Of a DNA stretch of 19,911 nucleotides, positions 1 through 7,512 are shown in pieces (positions within the stretch are counted from its first letter, which is position 1; the number at the start of each line of letters is the position of its first letter). The position numbers and the translations under genes were made by a program. This DNA comes from Acidobacteriota bacterium (GTDB lineage Bacteria > Acidobacteriota > Polarisedimenticolia > Polarisedimenticolales > Polarisedimenticolaceae): NCBI GenBank assembly GCA_011773795.1, contig WVWW01000246.1, forward strand, positions 6,273 through 26,183, written 5' to 3'. Under the pieces are notes generated by a model. It was given only the letters and a program-made list of their open reading frames with translations. It was not told the DNA's origin and searched no databases.

Positions 1-133
1 TCAGGGCGGCGATGATGCCGGGGATCCAGCCGACGATCGTCAACACCCCGACGATCAGGACCGAGCCGCAACCCCGATCGAGCACCGCTAACGGCGGAAG
101 CAGGATACACAGTATCGCGCGGCCACAGCCCAT
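1..133 (-). CDS. YqaE/Pmp3-family small membrane protein (C-terminus cut by window edge)
   Basis: The first 44 residues are visible, from an ATG at 131-133 read leftward; no stop is reached. The protein opens MGCGRAILCILLPPLAV and continues with a glycine-rich turn and a second hydrophobic stretch ending VGWIPGIIAAL. Two short membrane helices with a PPLAV motif and a closing PGIIxA motif are the signature of the UPF0057/Pmp3 (YqaE) proteolipid family, whose members are usually about 50-60 residues, so only a few residues are missing. In other organisms these proteins are linked to membrane potential and to salt or stress tolerance; the role here is inferred only from family. An AGGAG ribosome binding site lies 7-8 nt upstream, in the 15-nt gap after the M20 hydrolase, so the gene is probably the last or a late gene of that operon. 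Confidence 0.8.
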   Translation of the reverse strand, partial: MGCGRAILCILLPPLAVLDRGCGSVLIVGVLTIVGWIPGIIAAL

Positions 134-148
134 GACGATCTCCTCTTT

Positions 149-1330
149 CTAGACCCCCTCGGCATCCAGGGCCAGACGCGCGAACAGCTCCGAGCCGCGC
201 GGCAGCACCGATTCGTCGATGTCGAATTCCGGCGAGTGGTGCGGCGCGGTGATGCCGCGCTCCCTGTTGCCGGCGCCGACCAGGATGAAGGCGCCGGGGC
301 GCTCCTGGAGGAAGTAGGAAAAATCTTCTGCCGGCGCCATCGGCTGCGGCTCGATCACGTTGTCCTCCCCGAAGACGGGCGCCGCCAGCCTGCGGACCTT
401 GTCGACCGCCGCGGGGTCGTTGACCGTCGCGGGGTAGCCGCTCTTGAGCTCGAACTCCGAACGGCAACCGTTGGCCTGCGCGGCGTACTCGATCACCTCG
501 GCGGCCCGACGCTTCAGCATCTCCCGCACGTCGGGATCGAACGAGCGCAGCGTGCCCTCGAGCATCGCGTCGTCGGGGATGATGTTGCTGACGGTCCCCG
601 CGTGCAGGAGGCCGACCGACACGACCGCCGGGGCGACCGGATCCACGTTGCGCGCGACGATCGTCTGCAACGCCGTCACCGCGTGTGCCGCGGCCACGAT
701 GGGATCGCGGGTCACGTGAGGCGTGGCGGCGTGACCGCCTTTGCCGATGACGCGCGCGGCGAAGCTGTCCTGCGCCGCCATCATCGGTCCGGGACGAACG
801 TGCACGGTCCCCGCCTCGCACGGGCTCCACAGGTGCAACGCGTACGCGGAGCCGATCTCGATCAGATCCAGCACTCCCTGCTGGATCATCTTCTCGCCGC
901 CGCCGTAACCTTCCTCTCCGGGCTGGAAACAGAACAGGACGTCCCGTTTCAGCTCGTCACGGCGCTCGGACAGGATCGTCGCCGCGCCGAGCAACATCGA
1001 CATGTGGCCGTCGTGGCCGCAGGCGTGCATACGCCCTTCGATCCGCGAGCCGTATTCCCGACCCTCGACCTCGGTCAGCGGAAGCCCGTCCATGTCGGCG
1101 CGCAGCAGCACGCCCGGACCTTCCGGGTCCTTCGCCCGCAGGATCGCGGCCATCCCGGTCTCTGCGATCCCGGTGTGCACCTCGAGCTCGAGCTCATCGA
1201 GGCGCTCCTTCACATACGCAGCCGTCTTGGTTTCCTCGAAACCCAGCTCCGGCTGCCGGTGCAGGTCGCGCCGCCAACCCACGATCGTCGGCGCAAGCTC
1301 GTCGGCGCGTGCCTTGATCGGGTCCGCCAT
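149..1330 (-). CDS. M20-family amidohydrolase (hippurate / N-acyl-amino-acid hydrolase type)
   Basis: A 393-residue protein of the M20D metallopeptidase/amidohydrolase group, which removes acyl groups from N-acyl-amino acids (hippurate hydrolase, IAA-amino-acid hydrolase and related enzymes). The two-metal site is easy to read: HACGHDGH at 102-109 (ligands Cys104 and His106), the Glu139-Glu140 pair in PGEEG, His166 in ALHLWSP, and His365 in HHSPEFD. His200 (GKGGHAATP) belongs to the lid/dimerisation domain, and AEDFSYF at 334-340 is the usual C-terminal motif. Length is normal for the family. There is no signal peptide, so it is probably cytoplasmic. Its ATG follows directly on the TAG stop of the upstream prolyl isomerase gene, so the two are almost certainly cotranscribed and perhaps translationally coupled. 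The exact acyl substrate cannot be read from the sequence. Confidence 0.93.
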   Translation of the reverse strand: MADPIKARADELAPTIVGWRRDLHRQPELGFEETKTAAYVKERLDELELEVHTGIAETGMAAILRAKDPEGPGVLLRADMDGLPLTEVEGREYGSRIEGRMHACGHDGHMSMLLGAATILSERRDELKRDVLFCFQPGEEGYGGGEKMIQQGVLDLIEIGSAYALHLWSPCEAGTVHVRPGPMMAAQDSFAARVIGKGGHAATPHVTRDPIVAAAHAVTALQTIVARNVDPVAPAVVSVGLLHAGTVSNIIPDDAMLEGTLRSFDPDVREMLKRRAAEVIEYAAQANGCRSEFELKSGYPATVNDPAAVDKVRRLAAPVFGEDNVIEPQPMAPAEDFSYFLQERPGAFILVGAGNRERGITAPHHSPEFDIDESVLPRGSELFARLALDAEGV

Positions 1331-1780
1331 CTATTCGAGCCGTTTGATGATGTGGTAACCGAACGGGCTCAGCTGGGCGTGATAGCGCGCCATGCCGACC
1401 TCGCCGATGGCGAGCTTGAACGAGACGTCGCCGAAGCTCGCCGCCATCTCGTCACGCTTGGACATTCCCGGTTTTTGCGGGACGCCGCGGTTGACCAGCG
1501 TGTAGATCCCGGGGTGCGAGTCGTTGGTGTACTCCGCCACGAGCGCGTCGAAATCCTCCCCCGCCTCGGCGCGGTCGAAGATCTCCCAGGCCAGCTTCTC
1601 GGCCTCTTTCTTGGTTCGTTCCAACGATTTCCCGGTCTTGTCCTTGAAGCTGATGAGGACGTGTTGGACGGTCACCACGTCGGGGTTCTTGTTCTTCTTC
1701 TTCTTCTCGGCCGTGGCGACCGACATCGTGGCGGCCACGGCCAGAGAAACCAAGACGGCGAGCAACGTCTGCAGGCGCAT
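1331..1780 (-). CDS. Exported parvulin-type peptidyl-prolyl isomerase
   Basis: A 149-residue protein with an N-terminal signal-like helix (MRLQTLLAVLVSLAVAA), a very basic linker (EKKKKNKN, about residues 25-32) and one parvulin domain. Family features are the opening VQHVLISF strand, the EAGEDFDALVAEYTND helix and the closing FGYHIIKRLE strand. It should catalyse cis-trans isomerisation of X-Pro bonds in the periplasm or at the membrane. The start at 1780 was chosen because it gives a proper signal peptide and has a GGGAG ribosome binding site 7 nt upstream; a start at 1867 would add 29 residues with no such site. The protein is little more than signal plus catalytic domain and lacks the chaperone domain of SurA or PpiD. 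It is the first gene of the minus-strand operon; its stop abuts the ATG of the M20 hydrolase. A signal anchor instead of a cleaved signal is possible. Confidence 0.85.
   Translation of the reverse strand: MRLQTLLAVLVSLAVAATMSVATAEKKKKNKNPDVVTVQHVLISFKDKTGKSLERTKKEAEKLAWEIFDRAEAGEDFDALVAEYTNDSHPGIYTLVNRGVPQKPGMSKRDEMAASFGDVSFKLAIGEVGMARYHAQLSPFGYHIIKRLE
1685..1715 (-). repeat. Short TTC/GAA-rich low-complexity tract
   Basis: A run of mostly TTC triplets on the plus strand encodes the lysine-rich linker just after the signal peptide of the prolyl isomerase. It is a microsatellite-like tract that could vary in length by slippage; in-frame changes would only lengthen or shorten the basic linker. 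Confidence 0.5.
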
Positions 1781-1860
1781 TTCGGGTCTCCCATGGGAAT
1801 CTCGACCGACCCATTTTTTCACCCCGCACCACGGCGCGGCAAGTACAACCCGCGCTCCCG

Positions 1861-1889
1861 CTGGCACGGCTCGACGGCTCCGATATAAT
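1861..1889 (+). promoter_or_regulatory. Predicted sigma-70-type promoter of the mqnD operon
   Basis: A perfect TATAAT (-10) at 1884-1889 is preceded by CTGGCA (4 of 6 to TTGACA) at 1861-1866 with a 17-bp spacer. It stands out in GC-rich DNA and would start transcription near 1896, about 28 nt before the mqnD ATG. An AAGGA ribosome binding site lies about 11 nt before that ATG. Confidence 0.65.
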
Positions 1890-1923
1890 CCCGGTCGCCA
1901 ACAAAAAAAGGACTTTCCAGCAC

Positions 1924-2763
1924 ATGCGCCGACGAATCACCGTGGGGCACAGCCCCGACCCCGACGACGCCTTCATGTTCCACGGTATCGCCTGCGGCAA
2001 GGTCGACACCGCGGGTTTCGAGATCGAGCAGGTCCTCGAGGACATCGAGTCGCTGAACCGCCGCTGCATGGAGGCGCAGCTCGAGGTCACGGCCGTGAGC
2101 ATCCACGCCTACGCCCACCTGGCCGACCGCTACGCGCTGATGCCCTGCGGCGCGAGCATGGGCGACGGCTACGGGCCGCGAATCGTGGCCCGCGAGCCGA
2201 TCTCGCCCGAGGCCTTGAAGGGTCTGACCGTCGCCGTCCCCGGCACGCTGACATCGGCGTTCCTCGCGCTCCAGCTGTACCTCGAGGAGCCGTTCGAATA
2301 CCGGGTGGTTCCGTTCGACCGGATCCTCGAGAGCGTCCGCGACGGCGAGACCGATGCCGGATTGGTGATCCACGAGGGTCAGCTGACCTACGGCGACTAC
2401 GGGCTGTCGCTGATCGCCGACCTGGGCGCGTGGTGGGGCGAAAAGACCGGTGGGTTGCCCCTGCCGCTGGGCGGCAACGTCGTGCGCAAGGATCTCGGCG
2501 AAGAGACCATGCGCACGCTGACCCGGGTGTTGCGAGACAGCATCGTTTACGGCCTCGAGCACCGCAAGGAGGCGCTCGACTACGCCATCGATTTCGGCCG
2601 CGGGCTGGATCATCAGCTCAACGACGAGTTCGTCGGGATGTACGTCAACGATCTGACCCGCGACTACGGCGAGCGCGGGCGCCGATCGATCGAGCTGTTC
2701 CTCTCCGCGGGCGCGACGGCCGGTCTGGTTCCGGCGATCGACGGCCTGAAGTTCGTCGATTGA
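1924..2763 (+). CDS. mqnD: MqnD, 1,4-dihydroxy-6-naphthoate synthase (futalosine pathway)
   Basis: A 279-residue protein closely resembling MqnD, which converts cyclic dehypoxanthinyl futalosine to 1,4-dihydroxy-6-naphthoate in the futalosine route to menaquinone. It has the periplasmic-binding-protein fold but no signal peptide, so it is cytoplasmic. Diagnostic segments are GHSPDPDDAFMFHG (8-21), LEDIESLNRRCMEAQ, VIHEGQLTYGDYG (about 148-160) and DLGAWWGEKTGGLPLPLGG. His150 matches the histidine proposed as catalytic base in the Thermus thermophilus enzyme. The related MqnA shares the fold, but the AWW...GLPLPLG segment points to MqnD. No other menaquinone gene is in the window, so the pathway is not clustered here. 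The gene leads a five-gene operon; its TGA overlaps the ATG of the next gene (TGATG). Confidence 0.9.
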   Translation: MRRRITVGHSPDPDDAFMFHGIACGKVDTAGFEIEQVLEDIESLNRRCMEAQLEVTAVSIHAYAHLADRYALMPCGASMGDGYGPRIVAREPISPEALKGLTVAVPGTLTSAFLALQLYLEEPFEYRVVPFDRILESVRDGETDAGLVIHEGQLTYGDYGLSLIADLGAWWGEKTGGLPLPLGGNVVRKDLGEETMRTLTRVLRDSIVYGLEHRKEALDYAIDFGRGLDHQLNDEFVGMYVNDLTRDYGERGRRSIELFLSAGATAGLVPAIDGLKFVD

Positions 2764-3824
2764 TGTCGCGCAACCTGCGCAACGCCCTCCTCAGCAGCGG
2801 CGCGGTCATCGACGGGGCATCGGGTCTGCCCCTGCATTTCGGTGCGCCGAAGGCGGAGCTCCACGCCGCGCTCAACGTCTGCGCCGTCGCCGATCGCTCA
2901 CCGCTCGCCTGTCTGCTCGGCGACGGGCCGGACCTGACGGATCTGCTCAACCGGTTATCGACGAATGCCGTCGACGCGCTCGAGCCGGGTGCGGGTGCGG
3001 CCACGGTCCTCACGACGGCCAAGGGACGCATCGTCGAACGGTTGTTCGTGAGCCATCTCGGCGATGCAGGTCTGCTGCTCGTCGGTGGGATGAGGCGGGC
3101 ACCGGCGATCCTCGAGCATCTGAAGAAGTTCACGTTCCACGAGGAGACCGGGTTGCGCGATTGCGAGTCCGAGTTCAGCCTGCTCTCGGTCACCGGGCCC
3201 CTGGCTTCGGAGGCCTTGAGCACCGCCGGGCTGCACATTCCACCGCCCCTCGGCGCCGTTGCGGGCACCCTCGACGGGATGCAGTTCCACGTGTTGGGCC
3301 ATGACGGGTACACCGCGAACGGCTTCTCCGTTCTCGTGGCCCACGCTCAGGCGGAGTCGATGTGGCAGACCCTCGTGCTCGCCGTCTCCAAGGCCGACGG
3401 GCGCCCCGCGGGCGAGCTCGCGCTGGAGGTCGCCCGGGTCCGTCGCGGAGTCCCGGCATGCGGGACCGAGCTGACCGAAGACCACAATCCTCTCGAGGCC
3501 GGGTTGTGGGACGCCGTGGCCTTCGACAAGGGCTGCTACGTCGGCCAGGAGGTCGTCGCGCGGCTCAACACCTACGACAAGGTCGCGCGCCGTCTCGTGG
3601 GGCTCCGCATCCCTCGCGGCCAACACTTGATCGAGCGCGGGACCCGGCTGTACCGAGAGGATAAGGAGGCCGGCCTCCTCACCAGCGTTGCCGGTCTCGA
3701 GGGCGTGGAAACCGTCGCCCTGGCCTACATCAAGACGCGAGCCGCCGACGTCGGGGACACCGTGCAGCTCGCCGTACCCGACGGCCCCGAGGTTTTGTTG
3801 GAAGCTTTCCCGTTGAAGGAGTAG
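2763..3824 (+). CDS. ygfZ: YgfZ/GcvT-like folate-binding protein
   Basis: A 353-residue member of the YgfZ (IBA57-like) family, which uses the aminomethyltransferase (GcvT) fold to bind folate and helps assemble or repair certain iron-sulfur proteins. The family signature K-G-C-Y-x-G-Q-E is intact at residues 256-263, including the conserved Cys258, and is followed by VVARLNTYDKVARRLVGL, as in known members. The absence of a glycine-cleavage operon also argues against GcvT itself. The start at 2763 overlaps the mqnD stop by one base, a reinitiation-type junction. A much longer reading frame runs back through mqnD from 1524, but it is only an out-of-frame read of that gene. Next to a respiratory-quinone gene, a role in Fe-S enzyme maintenance is plausible but not proven. 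Confidence 0.88.
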   Translation: MSRNLRNALLSSGAVIDGASGLPLHFGAPKAELHAALNVCAVADRSPLACLLGDGPDLTDLLNRLSTNAVDALEPGAGAATVLTTAKGRIVERLFVSHLGDAGLLLVGGMRRAPAILEHLKKFTFHEETGLRDCESEFSLLSVTGPLASEALSTAGLHIPPPLGAVAGTLDGMQFHVLGHDGYTANGFSVLVAHAQAESMWQTLVLAVSKADGRPAGELALEVARVRRGVPACGTELTEDHNPLEAGLWDAVAFDKGCYVGQEVVARLNTYDKVARRLVGLRIPRGQHLIERGTRLYREDKEAGLLTSVAGLEGVETVALAYIKTRAADVGDTVQLAVPDGPEVLLEAFPLKE

Positions 3825-3832
3825 GAGAAGAG

Positions 3833-5644
3833 ATGCTGAGCCATACGCGCCCGATCGTCCTTTCCGTAGCGTTGGTGTTGGGCCTGGTTGCCTGCGGCGG
3901 GTCGGAGGGGCCCGCCCGGACGAACGATCCCGAGGAATTCGTCGCGGAGATGGAAGCGCAACTCTTCGACCTGTGGGTCAAACGGGAACGCGCCTCGTGG
4001 GTCCAGCAGAACTTCATCACCGAAGATACGGAGAAGATCGCCGCCGACCTCTCCAAGGACGTGATCGCGGCGACGGTCGAGTTCGCGTCCCAGGCGACTC
4101 GTTTCGATGGTCGACCCATGTCCGACGAGACGGCGCGCAAGCTACGGTTGCTCAAGACTTCGCTGGCGATGGTTGCCCCGAGCGATCCCTCGTTACAGGC
4201 GGAGCTGGCCAAGACGTCGACCGGGATGGAGAGCCTCTACGGCAAGGGCGTCTACTGTTCGGACAAACGCGGGGGCGAATGCCTGGCCCTGGGTGCGATG
4301 GGGACGATCCTGGCAGAGAGCCGCGACCCCGAGGAACTGCTCGACCTGTGGATCGGCTGGCGCACCATCGCACCGCCGATCCGGCCGATGTACGAACGGT
4401 TTGCCGAGCTGGCGAATGCCGGTGCGCGGGAGCTCGGCTTCGCCGATCTCGGGGAGCTGTGGCGCTCGAACTACGACATGGACCCCGACGCCTTCGCCGT
4501 CGAGGTCGACCGGCTGTGGGATCAGGTTCGGCCGCTGTACGAGGCGCTGCACTGTCACGTTCGCGCGAAGCTCAACGAGCGCTACGGCGCCGACGTGGTC
4601 GCCCTGGACGAACCGATCCCGGCTCACGTGTTGGGCAACATGTGGAGCCAGCAGTGGGCCAACATTTACGACCTGGTCTCACCGGGCTCCAGCGATCCGG
4701 GCTTCGACCTGACCTCGATCCTGCGCGACCGCGGCATCGACGAGATCGAGATGGTGCGCTACGGGGAGCGGTTCTTCACCTCGCTGGGCTTCGAGCCGCT
4801 GCCCGAGACGTTCTGGGAGCGCTCGCTGTTCACCAAGCCGGCCGATCGCGACGTGGTCTGCCACGCCAGCGCCTGGGACGTCGACGGCGTGGACGACCTG
4901 CGAATCAAAATGTGCATCCAGATCAACGCCGAAGACTTCGTCACGGTGCACCACGAGTTGGGCCACAACTTCTACCAGCGCGCCTACAACCGGCAGTCCC
5001 CGCTGCATCAGACGAGCGCGAACGACGGGTTCCACGAGGGCATCGGCGACACCGTCGCGCTGTCGATCACGCCCGAGTACCTGGTGCAGGTCGGTCTGCT
5101 GGACGAGTTGCCGCCGTCCGGCGGCGACCTGGGCCTGCTGATGCGCATGGCGCTCGACAAGGTCGCCTTCCTGCCCTTCGGGCTGCTGGTCGACCAGTGG
5201 CGCTGGAAGGTCTTCTCCGGCGAGATCGCTCCGGAGCAGTACAACGCGGGTTGGTGGGAGCTGCGCACCAAGTACCAGGGGATCCGACCGCCGGTCGAGC
5301 GCAGCGAGGCCGATTTCGATCCCGGCGCCAAGTACCACGTCCCGGCCAACACGCCCTACACCCGCTACTTCCTCGCCCACATCCTGCAGTTCCAGTTCCA
5401 CCGCGGCCTGTGCGAGCTCGCGGGCTACGAGGGACCGCTGCACCACTGCTCGATCTACGGCAACGAGGCGGCAGGCCAGGCCCTTCGCGGCATGCTCGCG
5501 ATGGGTGCCAGCAAGCCGTGGCCGGACGCACTGGAGGCCTTGACGGGACAACGAGAGATGGACGCGACCGCCATCGTCGATTATTTCTCGCCGCTGATGA
5601 GCTGGCTCGAGGAACAGAACGCGGGACGCACCTGCGGTTGGTAG
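3833..5644 (+). CDS. M2-family peptidyl-dipeptidase lipoprotein (ACE-like)
   Basis: A 603-residue zinc metallopeptidase of family M2, the family of angiotensin-converting enzyme, expected to release dipeptides from peptide C-termini. The signal peptide ends in a lipobox (LVAC, Cys21), so it is probably a lipid-anchored envelope protein. The zinc site is complete: H374-E375-x-x-H378, then Glu402 exactly 24 residues on, as in ACE. The substrate-binding segment KYHVPANTPYTRY (500-512) keeps the equivalents of ACE Lys511, His513, Tyr520 and Tyr523, and LQFQFHRGLC and the C-terminal SKPWPDALEALTGQ helix also match ACE. Length equals one ACE domain. Its ATG is 8 nt after the ygfZ stop with a strong purine-rich ribosome binding site. 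It probably takes part in using external peptides. Confidence 0.93.
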   Translation: MLSHTRPIVLSVALVLGLVACGGSEGPARTNDPEEFVAEMEAQLFDLWVKRERASWVQQNFITEDTEKIAADLSKDVIAATVEFASQATRFDGRPMSDETARKLRLLKTSLAMVAPSDPSLQAELAKTSTGMESLYGKGVYCSDKRGGECLALGAMGTILAESRDPEELLDLWIGWRTIAPPIRPMYERFAELANAGARELGFADLGELWRSNYDMDPDAFAVEVDRLWDQVRPLYEALHCHVRAKLNERYGADVVALDEPIPAHVLGNMWSQQWANIYDLVSPGSSDPGFDLTSILRDRGIDEIEMVRYGERFFTSLGFEPLPETFWERSLFTKPADRDVVCHASAWDVDGVDDLRIKMCIQINAEDFVTVHHELGHNFYQRAYNRQSPLHQTSANDGFHEGIGDTVALSITPEYLVQVGLLDELPPSGGDLGLLMRMALDKVAFLPFGLLVDQWRWKVFSGEIAPEQYNAGWWELRTKYQGIRPPVERSEADFDPGAKYHVPANTPYTRYFLAHILQFQFHRGLCELAGYEGPLHHCSIYGNEAAGQALRGMLAMGASKPWPDALEALTGQREMDATAIVDYFSPLMSWLEEQNAGRTCGW

Positions 5645-5880
5645 GCTGGCTGCAACTGGCCTTCCGTGGCAGCGTTGTCCGCCGTGCGCTCGGTTACGCC
5701 ATCGTCGTGGGGGCGATCCTGATCTCGATCAACCACGGCGATGCGATTCTCCGGGGTGACCTCGACGCCACACGCTGGATCAGGATGGGGCTGACCGTGC
5801 TGGTGCCTTACTGCGTCTCCACCCTCTCTTCCGTCGGGGCGATCCGCGCTGCTGGGCAAGCGCAAAGCGACCCACGATGA
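5638..5880 (+). CDS. Small NrtS-like two-helix membrane protein
   Basis: An 80-residue protein, read from a TTG at 5638 that overlaps the end of the M2 peptidase gene. It has two hydrophobic helices: ALGYAIVVGAILISINHGDA (about 17-36) and MGLTVLVPYCVSTLSSVGA (about 50-68). The pattern of a basic start, helix, N-x-GDA turn, W-x-R, second helix and PYCVST resembles the NrtS family, described as small nitrate/nitrite transport proteins in cyanobacteria and some proteobacteria. I make that link from remembered family patterns, not a search. The start is uncertain: no ATG or GTG is available, and the alternatives are TTG 5638 or a downstream CTG. The gene ends in an ATGA overlap with the next gene, so the frame is held by neighbours on both sides. 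No nitrate gene lies nearby. Confidence 0.65.
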   Translation: MVGWLQLAFRGSVVRRALGYAIVVGAILISINHGDAILRGDLDATRWIRMGLTVLVPYCVSTLSSVGAIRAAGQAQSDPR

Positions 5881-6557
5881 ATGTCGTCGAGGGGCGTTTC
5901 GACGTCTCCGAACGGGCCGGGTCCGTCTCCAGTCTCAGCCTCGCACCGGAGCGGGCCCTCGCGCTGCTGGTGATGGGGCACGGCGCCGGTGCCGGCATGC
6001 GTCACCGAGGGATGGAGCGGCTGGCCGTGGCGCTCGCGGCGCAGTCCATCGCGACCTTCCGCTACCAGTTCCCTTACATGGAACAGGGCCGCCGGTTCCC
6101 CGACCCGTTGCCGCTGCGTCTGGCCACGGTGGGTGCGGCACTCGAGGCAGCCGCCGAGCTTCACCCGGAGCTGCCGTTGCTCGCCGGTGGTCGCTCGATG
6201 GGCGGGCGCATGAGCTCGACCTGGGTCTCGGAAAACCCGGGCTCGGCGCTGATCGGGTTGGTTTTCTTCGCTTTTCCGCTGCACCCGCCGGGCAAGCCGG
6301 GCACGGCGCGCGCCAGACACCTCAACGACCTCGACGTGCCGATGTTGTTCCTTCAGGGGACGCGTGACAACCTCGCCGAGCTGGCCCTGATCGAGCTGGC
6401 TTGCGGCGCGCTGGGCGCCCGAGCCCAGCTGCACATCCTCGAGGGTGCGGATCACTCGTTTCTGGTGCCGAAACGGTCGGGACGGACGGACCAGGAGGTG
6501 CTGGACGAGGCCGCCCGGGCGACCCGCCGCTTCGTCGAACGCCGCCTGCGTCAGTGA
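5877..6557 (+). CDS. Alpha/beta hydrolase of the KANL3/Tex30 type
   Basis: A 226-residue soluble alpha/beta hydrolase of the group containing human KANL3/Tex30 and many uncharacterised bacterial proteins. Visible elements are the oxyanion loop GHGAGAGM (34-41), the nucleophile elbow GGRSMGGR with Ser107, an acidic residue in LQGTRDNLAE (Asp164) and the histidine in GADHSF (His193). The triad is therefore complete and an esterase- or hydrolase-type reaction is likely; the substrate is unknown. It is the last gene of the five-gene operon, joined to the small membrane protein by an ATGA overlap. Its 3' end overlaps the convergent histone-deacetylase gene by 7 bp, leaving no room for an intergenic terminator. 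Confidence 0.85.
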   Translation: MNVVEGRFDVSERAGSVSSLSLAPERALALLVMGHGAGAGMRHRGMERLAVALAAQSIATFRYQFPYMEQGRRFPDPLPLRLATVGAALEAAAELHPELPLLAGGRSMGGRMSSTWVSENPGSALIGLVFFAFPLHPPGKPGTARARHLNDLDVPMLFLQGTRDNLAELALIELACGALGARAQLHILEGADHSFLVPKRSGRTDQEVLDEAARATRRFVERRLRQ

Positions 6558-7504
6558 TCGAGCAAGCGCTCCAGGTGCAGCCGGGTCGTCGCGGCAAGCG
6601 CGTCGAGGTCGTACCCGCCCTCGAGCACCGAGGCAAACTTCCCGCCGCAACACTCGTCCGCCAGACCGAGCAGAAGATCGGTCGCCTCGCCGTAGGCCTC
6701 GGTCTCGACGCGCAACGACGCCAGCGGGTCGGCCACGTGTGCGTCGAACCCCGCCGACACCAGCACGAACCCGGGATCGAACTCGCGGGCAGCCGGGAGG
6801 ATCGTCTCTCGAATCGCGCCGAGAAACGCCTCGCTGTCCGCTCCGGGAGGCAAGGGACAGTTCAACGTCGCGCCCTCCCCGGCGCCCACGCCGCGTTCGT
6901 TGGCGGCTCCGGTACCCGGGTAGAGCGGCCACTGGTGCAAGGAAGCGTAGAACACGGATGGGTCGTCCTCGAGGATGTGTTGGGTCCCGTTCCCGTGGTG
7001 CACATCCCAGTCGAGGATGAACACACGTTCGATCCCGTGCTCGGCCTGGAGCCGTCTCGCGGCGACGACAACGTTGTTGAACAGGCAGAATCCCATCGCG
7101 AGGTTCGCCTCGGCATGGTGGCCGGGCGGGCGTACCGCGGCGAAGCCACGGGCCAGCTCACCCGTCGCGACCAGGTCGGTGAGTTGACTCAGCGCACCGG
7201 CGGCTTGCCGCGCGATCTCCGAGCTCTCCGGGCAGATGGACGTGTCCATCGAATCGAGCTGCCGCTCCCCCGCCCGGCAGGCGCGCTCGACCGCGGCGAT
7301 GTAGTCGCGGTGGTGGGCCCGTTCGAGGTCGCGGTCGGCGGCGCGACGCGGTTCCACCCGGCGGCAACCTTCGGTCAGCCCGGAGCCCGTCAAAGCCTCC
7401 CGGACGCGGCGCAACCGGCCGGGGTGCTCGGGGTGACCGGGACCCGTTTCGTGATCCTCGAACAACGGGTCGAGGACCAAGCCGACGGGGCGAGACGCGG
7501 CCAT
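6551..7504 (-). CDS. Histone-deacetylase-family amidohydrolase
   Basis: A 317-residue member of the arginase/deacetylase fold, HDAC family (relatives include acetoin-utilisation AcuC, acetylpolyamine amidohydrolases and class II HDACs). The active site is intact: RPPGHHAE with His129-His130, LDWDVHHGNGTQ with zinc ligands Asp167 and His169, SAGFDAH with Asp254, and EGGYDL with Tyr298. Bacterial members deacetylate lysines, polyamines or small molecules, and the substrate cannot be chosen from sequence alone. No signal peptide is present. It starts 8 nt after the lolA stop on the same strand, so the two are probably one transcript although their functions look unrelated. Its 3' end overlaps the convergent hydrolase gene. 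Confidence 0.92.
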   Translation of the reverse strand: MAASRPVGLVLDPLFEDHETGPGHPEHPGRLRRVREALTGSGLTEGCRRVEPRRAADRDLERAHHRDYIAAVERACRAGERQLDSMDTSICPESSEIARQAAGALSQLTDLVATGELARGFAAVRPPGHHAEANLAMGFCLFNNVVVAARRLQAEHGIERVFILDWDVHHGNGTQHILEDDPSVFYASLHQWPLYPGTGAANERGVGAGEGATLNCPLPPGADSEAFLGAIRETILPAAREFDPGFVLVSAGFDAHVADPLASLRVETEAYGEATDLLLGLADECCGGKFASVLEGGYDLDALAATTRLHLERLLDH

Positions 7505-7512
7505 GACGGTGT

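Noticed and set aside
236..1888. A 550-residue open frame on the plus strand opposite the M20 hydrolase and prolyl isomerase genes
   Set aside because: It is antisense to two genes with complete family motifs, its product is arginine/histidine-rich with no recognisable domain, and long antisense frames are expected in DNA this GC-rich.
1905..1915. The A-rich run before mqnD as part of a terminator
   Set aside because: There is no stable hairpin before it, and it lies just downstream of a strong TATAAT, where it serves as leader with the AAGGA site.
1524..2762. A large N-terminal extension of the ygfZ frame through mqnD
   Set aside because: The extension is an arginine- and proline-rich out-of-frame reading of mqnD; the family N-terminus begins at the ATG at 2763.
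3973..5637. A long extension of the small membrane protein frame through the M2 peptidase gene
   Set aside because: It is an out-of-frame reading of a gene with an intact zinc site; only the last 80 codons look like a protein.
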